A stretch of 64,000 bases of DNA from Membranipora membranacea (taxonomy: Eukaryota > Bryozoa > Gymnolaemata > Cheilostomatida > Membraniporidae), in NCBI GenBank assembly GCA_914767715.1, contig OU612066.1, forward strand, positions 34,384,283 through 34,448,282, given 5' to 3'. Of the stretch, positions 12,694 through 23,301 are shown piece by piece. Each line of letters starts with the position of its first letter. Position 1 is the stretch's first letter. Both the position numbers and the translations under genes were made by a program. A model generated the notes under the pieces. The model did not search any database. It saw nothing but the letters and a program-made list of their open reading frames with translations, and was not told the origin of the DNA.

Positions 12694-13768
12694 TCCTCTT
12701 TAACTTAGCCATCAATGGATTGCTAGCAACATTTGGCAATTCATTCGCTTATGCAGATGATACGCTAATCTACTGTACAGCCACAAGCATAGATGAAGTA
12801 CTAGTGGAGTCTAATACTCTGCTAAAGAAAGCATCAGATTGGTATCATAGCCACTTACTGAGACTCAACATTGAGAAAACACAATTGTGCATATTTTCCA
12901 ACAGAAACATTAAAAACTTTTACCACATCAATTTTCAAACCTCAAAAATGGAGACAAAACTCTCTATCAATGTACTAGGGGTTACACTGGATACTGATTT
13001 ATCTTTCCACATCCATACCAATGAAACGGCAACCAAAGCAAATAAAGTAGTATACGTACTCTCAAAACTGAGAAAATACATGAATGTTGAGGAATCCTTA
13101 AGGACTTACAAAATTCTCGTCAGACCTATCCTAGAATACTGCTCATCTATCTACCTAGAAGGCACTCAAAAACATCCGATACAATTGAAAAAGTTCAGAA
13201 TAAAGCAATTAGAATCATAATATCTGCACCTAAAAAGTTTTCTGTCACAACTGGTAGATCACTCTTAAACTTACCCACCCTAAAAAGTAGAAGACATTAC
13301 CTATTTCACAAAATTACACATAAAAAGATTATTCAAAAATAAAGCATCAAAGCATATTCTTCGCCTAGTGCAAAAGTCCAATAAACACCAACGCTCCCTT
13401 AGAAGTAAATGTTCAGTAATAAAACCCTCTTTTAGGACACATTTTGGCAAAACAGCTCTCTTAAATCTGCTGCACAATTTCAGACTGAAATGCAAAACGG
13501 CTGACAGCCTACTATCTTTTAACTAATACTTTTTATAATAATTGTCACAAGAACAATAATTTTATATATATATATCATTTTCTATTTCTATAAAGCCATA
13601 TATAACTTACTTACTTTCCCATTTCTAGAACATCGTCATTTATTTATGTATAACCCCTTTTTTTTGTGTATTTAACTGTGTGTAGAGGTCAACAAGTTAC
13701 TTTTTAACTACTCTGTTATCTGTAAACTTTCTAGAAAACCTCTTTAAACAAATAAATATAAAATATCA
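12694..13768 (+). mobile_element. 5'-truncated LINE inserted head-on into its own family
   Basis: It starts in the RT palm (ILFNLAINGLL, FAYADDTLIY with an intact YADD) and runs through LGVTLDTDLSF and RPILEYCSSIYL. A frame slip near 13165 is followed by the KFSV region and a 3' tail AAACAAATAAATATAAA. It splits the minus-strand LINE between codons that are contiguous in that family. A 5-bp ATATC occurs at both junctions (about 12691 and 13764), a likely target-site duplication. Confidence 0.75.
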
Positions 13769-13977
13769 GATTCGAATATTTTGGATAATATTGGGAGGGA
13801 GGAGATCAGCCGATAGTTTGATGGGTCATTTTTATCACCTTTCTTGAAAATTGGTGTCACGATGGCAGATTTTAGGCAATCAGGGAATACTGAGGTATAA
13901 GCGAGATTAATAGGCCAGAAGCAGCTATAGCATAAGTTGTTATGGCACGGACAATATTTGATGGCATGATACTGATA

Positions 13978-14616
13978 TAGATATAGAGTCGAGGCAAAGA
14001 GCAGCGAGGAGGCTGCGGTTTTTTGTGCAAATAGTATTTTACTCAAGGGTTATCCATTGCATAAAGTTACTATAGGGAATCATGTACTATGAGCTGTCTA
14101 ATAAACAATACTGTGAACCGAATCCCAAGACCTAGAATCTCCATGGCGAAGTCAAGGACCTGCTATGTCAGCTTTAAAGATGAAAGGAGTGGTAATTAAA
14201 TTAACACTTAGCTGTTCAGTAAAACATATTACCAAAGTGTTATTTTTATTCTAAAAGGTGTCCTGTATAGCTTGCTTGTCTATGAAACTTATTTACATCA
14301 TCTTGAAGATGTGGAGCACAATTATGTCAGGTTTTCATGGGTGAGATATCAACCTCATAACCTACACATATAGGCCAGAAGCAGCTATAGCATAAGTTGT
14401 TATGGCACGGACAATATTTGATGGCAGGATACTGATCACTTTTTATACTTCATTGGAGTATGTTCTGTAAAATTCACCGGGTGTACCCAGTTGTAGTGGT
14501 CATATTTAGAAATTAAAAGGTGTTTTGTTTTGGGATTATATGTGTGGGGAAATAACTCCTATTCTGTGTAATCTAAGTAATCTAATCATCAGGGAATTCC
14601 AGGTTGAAATTGCATT
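13978..14616. repeat. R1 dispersed repeat, copy b
   Basis: Inverted relative to 1-592 across almost its full length, with an extra stretch of about 60 bases near 14120-14190. A 60-bp box (GGCCAGAAGCAGCTATAGCA start) occurs twice, at about 13915 and 14371, which shows internal duplication. It overlaps the 5' part of the minus-strand LINE. Confidence 0.7.
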
Positions 14617-16361
14617 GTGGGATTTTGTTGACGTGGCAAGTAATTCACCAAGTAAACTTGGAGAGAAGGCTGCTCGTATCAGACCAGCACAAATTGAAAA
14701 ATTTCAATTGAATTATGTCAAACTTCTTATGGGACTAGTATCAAAGATTATAAATACTTGATGGCAGGATACTTGATGCTAGAATGATATTGTGTTGTCT
14801 TAAGACCACTGTCTTGGGGCAATTACAAACAACATTTTTGACGTTTCAATTGCCTCTTATGTCATTTTTTGGCTGGATATCTTTTGCATAACACATGAGC
14901 AAAGAGTTCAATGAGTGCCTCACTTTTCAGAAAGAAACCAAACTGTCAGAGTCTGAAAAACTTAGATATGCCAGCTTCGCATACTTTCCTAACATGCTAA
15001 TGACATGATATGGGGATATGCAATAGCGCTGTCTCTTATCAACCATCTCATGCAATGATAAAACATATACAATGTAGAACCCAGTACTATAGTCTTGACT
15101 TGTGCCAACTGCATCAAACTCTTGACTTCCCACTAATCACATATCGATAGTGTGAATATTTGGGATATGCAGTAGTGCTGCAGCTGACCTCATCAACTGG
15201 GTACACACTTTTTTCCTACATCATAGGCTGCTTTTTGTCTTGTTCTTGTTGAGATGTAGTGCTGTCGCTGACCACCTTTTAAAATGATGTGATATAATAC
15301 ATTGTTGAAATCATACATATAGTCGTGTTTCCTGCTGACCATATTAATCACTTGACATTTCACTTACCTAATCGATTGTGAAGAAAACTGCAGGTATGCT
15401 GTCGCGCTGCCGATGACATGATTGCTACAACCGGGTACACTCTCAGTTTTGGATTCAGCACGTCGCTCTACCCTAGATATACTCTTGTTTTAAACTCTTA
15501 ACATTTCACTTATTATTAGCGATTTTGAGAAAAATTGCGATATGCTGCGGCGCTGCCGATCTTCTGCTGACATAATTGCTACGACTGGGTACACTAGACC
15601 AAGTTTGGTCCATTTGCCTGCATTCCGATCTGTGGCTCCCGATCCACTGGTCACGCCGCGGCGTGACCAGTAGATTGGGAGCAATAGGCATGCAGGCAAT
15701 TGGATAAAACTTGTTCTAGGTTACACCCTATTTCGTTATATTCAGCACCTTGTTATACCCTTGAAACACCTGTTATTTAAACTCTTAATATTTCACTAAT
15801 TAAAAGCAATTTTTTTTTCGAAGAAATGAGGATATGCTGCCGCGCTGCCGCTTACATGATCGCTACAACTACGTACAACCTTAATTTTGGATTCACCACG
15901 TTGTTCCACCCTAGAAACACCTTTTATTGAATTCTTAACATTTCACTTATTATATGCAATTTTGAGAAATATTGCGGATATCATACTAACCTCATAAAGA
16001 TCTGGCACTATACTTATTGAAAATTTTAAATTTGTCCTGATCTAACACGAGCAGACTTCTGCAAGTTTACTTGGTAAATAAATTGGCAAGTCAACAAAAT
16101 CCCCACAATGCAGTTTCAACCTGGAATTCCCTGAAGATTACATTCGTAAGATTACACAGAATAGAAGTTATGTCCCCACACATATAATGCAACAACAAAA
16201 CACCTTTTAATTTCTAAATATGACCACTGCAACTGGGTACACCCGGTGAATTTTACAGAAGAAACATCAATGAAGTATAATATGCGATCAGTTTCCTGCC
16301 ATCAAAAATTGTCAGTGCCATTATTTTATAGAGCAGTTACAGCTAAGCTGCTTCTGGCCTA
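14365..16361. repeat. long inverted-repeat element with internal subrepeats
   Basis: The arms are about 14365-14720 and 16040-16361 (shared boxes GGCCAGAAGCAGCT, ATTCACCGGGTGTACCC, GGAATTCCAGGTTGAAA, AAGTAAACTTG). Between them about 1.3 kb holds diverged subrepeats whose start resembles GATATGCTGCCGCGCTGCCG, seen near 15010, 15160, 15390, 15535 and 15830, each followed by a CATGATTGCTACAACxGGGTACAC-like line. Spacing is irregular (about 145-290). No coding signal. I infer a non-autonomous DNA element; its termini were not fixed. Confidence 0.6.
15597..15720. repeat. palindrome with arms of about 60 bases
   Basis: The centre is GGTCACGCCG/CGGCGTGACC at about 15650-15671. Pairing continues outward with mismatches (CTCCCGATC / GATTGGGAG, TTGCCTGCAT / ATGCAGGCAA, AAGTTT / AAACTT). 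It lies inside the subrepeats of the surrounding inverted-repeat element. Confidence 0.7.
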
Positions 16362-16649
16362 TAAATATGGTTATGGAAAAAAATGGACAACTATTGTTCA
16401 GGCAGCATAATTGTAGGCTTACCACTTTGAACAAATGTTGAAAACTAGATAAATGTCAATGATGTCAGGGAAAAGGTAAAAAGTCAGAAAAAACAAGTTT
16501 CCAACCCGACTCAAATCTCACAACGACTGCATTCTCAGTCAAAGACTTGATACTGAACAAATAATCCTGGTATATTTGCGTCCAAACATATGAATTCAAT
16601 ATGTGGATTACACTAAAATTCAGTGAAAATTAAACTGCTTTGATTTAAC

Positions 16650-19600
16650 TTATGCATTGTTCTTCACCCGCTTGTAGGAGGAAGCTGTTACACCATTAGT
16701 CATTTTAGTATCCTCTTTCATCTTGACTGTGTATGTCTGGATATCGCTGAAGGCATTGTATAGTATCACTTGTCAAAACCCACAAACTGGCAGTGCTGTA
16801 TGCCCGTGATGATGCAATGTTTTAGAGTATAGTTACAGTTTTCAAGTAGAAGATTCTTATAGAGGGTAATTAATTTTGTGACTGTTACCAATGTTCATTT
16901 AAATGCAAACGGATGTAGAGTTGTGCTGTTTTCAGGATACTCAGTGATAGAACAGGTCAGGTGCCAGGTTGGAAGACCCGGCAAATTCACTCGCAGGGAT
17001 TGAGATTTGTAGTTGCTTGGGTGTGATCCCGTTAAGCCTCTCTGTGAACAAAGATGATTCAATTTAATAATTAATAACTTGGCATGTCCCCACTTAGGTC
17101 TTCAAATGTCTCCAGGTGAGACACATACTTGCCAAGTCTCCCGATTTAGGCGTGATCCTCCAGATTTTTACACCCACCTCCCACTTTTTGTAAATCTCAC
17201 TATTTCCTCCAGATTTTAGAGAAAACAGTCCAATCGCAATTTTTTGATAGTTATCCAAGCACATGTTGTTGTTGACTAGTTACTGTTAAGGTCTTTTGCA
17301 CACAAAATTTAAAGGAATTATCCATACTGACTCTCGTGATCAGACTGGGCATGTAGATCACTGATAAACTAGGCTATCATTACCACAAAGCAGGTGTCGT
17401 AAGGCTAAGTATGCATCATGCGTGACTTGAATTTGCGCATGTGCAAGAACAATGAGTTTATTTTGGTTCTGAATGCAACTTTCGAAAGGGGAAATGGGAT
17501 ATCCCCTGCATCAACTGTCAATCAAAATCAGCTAATAATGACAAGAGAAGATAACTGTTAATAACAAACCCGCACGCTTTGGGGAGGATGTCACCAGAGC
17601 AGGTAGCCAATCAGATGGCTTCGGATTTCCGAGACTCAATTTTGCAGATTTCAGCTCATGCCCAGAGCTGAGCATGCGCAGAATGGGAATTATCAAATTA
17701 AACAATCCTCACAAATTTACCTGTTTTGTTAAGATTCAGCCTATTATTGTAAATGACCAATAGCATCCTCTCATAACTCACAACACTGACTGTCATTGGT
17801 CACAATATAAAGTAGCTAGCCAAGTGCATACATTAAGTTTTCATTTCCTTTCAGATCACACATTTTTTAGTATTAATTTTGTACTGTCTACTCTAGTTAA
17901 ATCAAGGAGTTGTAGACTCCTTGGTTAAATTTAAGTGAAGGGAAATAGAAACCTAACAATTCCAAAGGTAGGTCCATTACAATTTAACAAAGCTCGGACC
18001 AAAAACTTTGAAACATATTTGATGTAAGTTAGGAATATAGTACCTTATCTGGATTCTCACTGTCTGTGACTGAGCACATTTTCAGATCTTGATGATGCAT
18101 GGGCACTTGTAGCCTGTCTTGACAGGCAAGGGCCCCTGTGACTTACATGCCTCTACTTTGCCAATGGGGTGTTTGATACTGGACATTGACAATGTAAAGG
18201 CATGTATGTAAGAATCCCAGGGGCCCATGGATTGATTGTAATTGTTTAAAGTGTATTTCACCTCAGTTTGATATTTAAGTACTAGTAAAACATGAACTTA
18301 TTTGGGGTCAAATATACCTTTCAAGCCCTTCCTAGTGGCTGGAAACGCTCTCAGAACTTCCGAGTAGTGAATAGCGGGCTATCTAATTAGCGCCATCGAC
18401 CCATTCTTTTTTGGGGATGGTGAGATGGCGCAATCGATTAGCGCGCTTGCTATTCACTGCCAGGCGATTAGTGCCGCAGGAGTTGTGGGTTCGAGCCCCA
18501 CTGGGGGAGCTTTCATTGTTGATTGTTCCAGCCCCCAGCACCCTCGGGTGGATACCTCTCCTGAACTTATTTGGGGTCAAATATACCTTTCAAGCCCTTC
18601 CTAGTGGCTGGAAACGCTCTCAGAACTTCTGCAGACGGGGCTCCGCCCCATACCCCGTTGGGGGGCTCACAACGCCCCCCAAACCCCCAGGTGGATGACT
18701 CGGGTGCTTCGCACCCTCGAAGCACCACGTCGTGGTGCAGTATCGCCGTAAAATTGAATCTCCCTATTTTGTATTTAGATTACTTGGCAGGTATGGTGAG
18801 ACAAGGTTTATAAAATTTTGTGATCTTTTCTTGTCTCTTTTTTATGAAAACACATTTTAACGTAGACTCTTTCATAATAGAACTTGGGTTGCCATCTGAG
18901 ATTGTTTTGTTGGAGCATTTCATTAAGTGCGGGGTCAGCAGATAATGCTGACAAACCGATTAACATTGAATACTATTTTGGTCTGTGATAACATCTTACA
19001 GGCTTGAACTCATCTATGCCCCTAGGCCTACCACCATTTCAAAAGCTTGAAATTGAAACCTTACTGAAAGTGTATCCCATAAGTTGTAAGCGGAAATAAA
19101 TTAACACATTTTATCCTCTCCTACCTAGAAAATTGTAATGACGACGATTGTCATTGATTTTCTGTTTAGAAATTGAAAAAGGGTGTTGACCTCCCAAGAG
19201 ATTTCCTGTGAGGAAATCGATTGGCATGATGACGTCATAGAGAAAGTGGAAATCATGTTATAACATCAGACATATTGAAGCGCATTCCATATACATGATT
19301 CAAATCGTTTTTTCATAATTTCACCATATTGATCTAGTTTTGACAATACAACATTACAGACTTGCCTTGTTGAAATCCTAAACCGGAGACCTTCTGCATT
19401 ACACCAATTACTAGCAATCAATGTTTCACAGGAAATGTTTTCAAAAGAATTTTAAGAGGATTGATATTTTGATCTGCTCATTGCTTTCTTTTGTTTATTT
19501 TTGAAAAGCAACAGCCAACCGAATCACTGGCAAAAATGAATACAAAGCTGGCATGTAAGTAGGTAACAGCACAGAATAACTTACAAATGCAATACAGAGT

Positions 19601-22600
19601 ATATAGACAAGAGTGTCACTATTTCACCTGTATCCCAGTACTATACTAGTAGTAGGAAATGTAGTAGGGTGAGGCTGTCCCACAGAATTATGTCATATCC
19701 ATATACTTAGAAATAACCCTGAGAGAGAATGTGAAGACAATTCATACGGTAGGAGATACTGTATGATGCTATAGATTAAAATTCCATTTAGATTGGCAAC
19801 TTTTTCTTGGAGACACCTCGCACCCATATCGATTGAACTTATGGCTGAAACAGGTAAAAAATCAAGGCCAGATGGGGTCTAGTATTGGTATGGGTGAAAC
19901 AGCTGTCCTGAACATACTTACTTGACAAAGGATACAGTAAGTACTGCAGCTCGAGCAAAGAGTCATGACTGCAAATTTGAATACCAAACTTTAAAACCAT
20001 TAATATGAAGATTAGTCAAAAAAAAACCAAGTTCAATAATTATTTGTGACGTTGAAAGTTGTATTCACAGCAGTCTGAATCACATCTAATCCGGAGATGT
20101 TTTCCAATAATATACATGAAGAATGAGATGAATGATATAGTTGGCATTCCCTTTGCAAGCATATATGCTTCGGTTGCCCAGTGCCGTGATAGATCTTATG
20201 TGGGAGGATGCTGTTTCGACAAATAAGAAGCAACTCCTATGGGGCTCTCCGCATATTTTACTGAAGATTGAAGATTGAGTGCTTTAAAATTGAAGAAAAG
20301 ATTTTAATGAAAAATCAATACAAGATTTCCATTACAAGTAGACTGGATTCAGTCCTACAACTTGGAGTTATCTACTCAGGCTGGGTTTGTTGGTTCGAAC
20401 AGACAACTCCGCACAACATCCTGGATTCGAGCCCACCGGGTGCGTTGTTTGTCTATAAAGAAATGATCACCTTCATTAACCATTAAACTTGCTGGCTCAG
20501 TTCTCACAGGTATTTAGGTACAGCAGTTGGATGTCGAGTCCAGTTGTTTTGAAGAATTTATTCTGAAGATAGAGTTTTAAAATTGAAGATCGCTCTATTT
20601 TTCTCTGAAGAAATTGAAGACAGCATTGTGTGCAGGGAGCCCCTCCTTTGTAATAGTAATTGGGTGTTCAGCTGCTATGAACAAAGCTTAAACCTGAGAC
20701 GGAAATATACATGACATTGTTTTTGTTTTGATTTATTCCATTAAAATAACCTGGATGAGATAGTTTCTATTATAAAAATCAGTATCAGGAAAATTATGTA
20801 TAGCACTAAACTTGAACTGTATAAATAATGATGGTTGCAAAGCTAGGTATTTTATTCGCGTCTGACATCAGTAGCATATTAGATTTTTCAGATTATTTGG
20901 TTGAATTTCAAATTCTTCTTTATCAAATATCACACAAAATTTATTATCCAAAATTCAATTTGTAGAGATCATGTGTTAGTTGGTTTTATATGTTACTAGG
21001 ATTACACAGGTATAAAAAAATCGATTGAGTGTTGAGCCACTTGAGATGGGTGTCAATTTTTCTCCAATTAATTATGTGACAGCTAGGTCAGTTTCGACAC
21101 TGCTGTATGGGGTTGATTCTGCTCAGGTTTCCTTGTTCAGTGCTCTCTTTTGCAGCTCTAGAATAAAAACAATCAATGAAAAGATCAATATTGCAACATT
21201 GCATGGCATCTGCACTGGCTTTTATTTGGAAGGAAATGATGAATTTGGTTATTTCTTTTTCTACACTGAAGATACTGAAACATGAATATTTTTGAGAGTG
21301 CATTAATTTTTTTTTTGAGCCTTTGTTTCACTATAAAATGTCATATCTAAAAATAATAAATTTTCTGAATTTTCAGAGACAAATCATTTTGGAAAATCAT
21401 GTCAGCATATTTTGTGCAAATGAGATTCAAGCTATCAATCCCTCACCTAAGGCTGCTTGACCGGAGTAACCAGCATCGAGGATCTAGCAACAGACTTCTT
21501 CTAAATAATTCAAACAAATTAAGATGAGCATAGATTCAATGTGGGCACTAACACATCAATGTGCACTTTTGAAAGTGTTGGTCATGTCTGTCTTTTGTTG
21601 TTTATGTCTGAGTTGGTCATGTCTGTCTCTGGTTATTAAGTTTATACAAGGTATTGTCACCAAATTGACCAAATTAAATTATGCATCAGGTTAAATGATA
21701 GGGTTTGTGTATTTAAATCTTTGACAAGGGCTGGCCTAGATTAATAAAACCGCTGAGTCATCCAATTTGATACATTCTTGTATCCCAAACTTATCTTATC
21801 TGTATATTAAATAAATTACCATCAAGATTCCAAAATGAATTTGAACATGAAATAATAATAAACTAGGATTCAACGTTCGGCTATTATATATAGGAGTTGT
21901 CTCTAGATGATCTAATGATATTTATTTCATATATTAATCACATCTGCCTGTGTCCAAGTTTACATGATGTTTTGTCAGCTATCAAGTGCGAAAAAAGTGA
22001 TGCATCCTCGAATGATAGAGTTTGAGCATATAAATCTAGCACACAGGGTAACAGGGTAACACTGATTTATCCAGATGTCACATCTATATATCAACCGCTA
22101 ACCTAATGTGTACTTTTACTATGAATCAACATATTTTTAGTTTTGCTTCTTGGAATTTCTCGTTTCAATACTACCAAGTTGCGTTCTCCTGTTTTCAATA
22201 CTGAGAGTTTCAATGCTAGCAAAAGACATTTTCATTGTAGAGATGGTTATTTATTGTAAAATCCTCCTGTCTGTCTAGATAATTCTGGAATTTTCAACTA
22301 CTTTAGTTTTTTATATTAAACCATTTTTTTGACACTGATGAAGACATTCAAAAAGAGATGACTGAAAATTGTGGCTTGAGATTGCGGTGCTGCTCAATAC
22401 CATGTGTTTTGTAAAAAGCTAAATATGCTGTTTCTTCCTTTCCATATAAGACGAATCAATCTTCTGCAATGTTTGTTCAAAAGTAACAGAGCATAATAAT
22501 ATGTCAAAGCGACACCACTATTTTCTCCTCCTTACCGCAAACATAATTCCAAACTGTATACTATGGACAATGCCAAAAATCATGACCTAGAATATCATGA

Positions 22601-23244
22601 TCAGAATAAAATCTGTATATAGTTACAGCTTGGTAGCCCTGATAGAATGCTGCATTGGGTACCAACTAACTAAGAAAATAAAACCAAATAGGGACACAGC
22701 ACATCTAAATCACGTTGAGGGTGTCAAATCAAGGAGTTAAAGTCTTTAATTCCTTGGTCAAATGGACAACCCAAAGATACAATAACTCTAACCCTAGTCA
22801 AAATATGCTGCTATATAGAATTATGTAGAAGAGACTATAAGTACGATGTAAATAAGTACCTTTACATGTGCACTCTTCAGCGCCGCAATCTTGACCTGAA
22901 ACACAGCAAAACAAGGGGTCTCCACATTCTGAATCTGGGACGTGTTTGCAGTTTTTGGTTCACAAAAGACAGTCTGACCATTGAAGTTGTAGAACGCTCT
23001 TTATTTGAGTCTTATATGTACTTTGATAATTGCAGGTTGCAATAAGGAATCATTTTATAAAAGAAAATCCGTTTAAAGGTTTCTTCTTACCTTTACATTC
23101 TTTGAATTCTATCAAACTCTCTTTCCACCAGCACCAGGACCAGCATTTTCCCTCGACAACATTTTTGACAATCTTGCCATTCACCTTGACAACTTTTTTG
23201 CATGCAAGACTTAGACCATGGTCGGTTAACCCTGACTTCAGCTA

Positions 23245-23301
<57 letters not shown>

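Larger units (their letters stand above)
7735..14110 (-). mobile_element. host LINE (CR1/Jockey-like), split into three pieces by two later insertions
   Basis: Read on the minus strand, the pieces are 14110-13768 (RT start, [15 protein letters not shown]), 12693-11835 (QFGFRQNHSTEQ, LDVRKAF, GVPQGSILGP, then LGVALDTDLAF) and 8345-7735 (EKVQNRAIRIIVSAPKKFSV and the A-rich 3' tail). Protein continuity across both gaps is clear: SD at 13.77 kb continues into MKNRMM at 12.69 kb, and CSAIYL at 11.87 kb continues into EKVQNRAI at 8.33 kb, matching the order in the uninterrupted plus-strand copy at 12.7-13.3 kb. The YADD box reads YAVD, so this copy is probably dead. Confidence 0.75.

Noticed and set aside
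18424-18500. tRNA gene
   Set aside because: A and B boxes are present, but the anticodon arm does not fold and the unit sits in a repeat, so it was called SINE-like. The same applies to 20.4, 32.35, 42.0, 52.5-52.6 and 55.0 kb.
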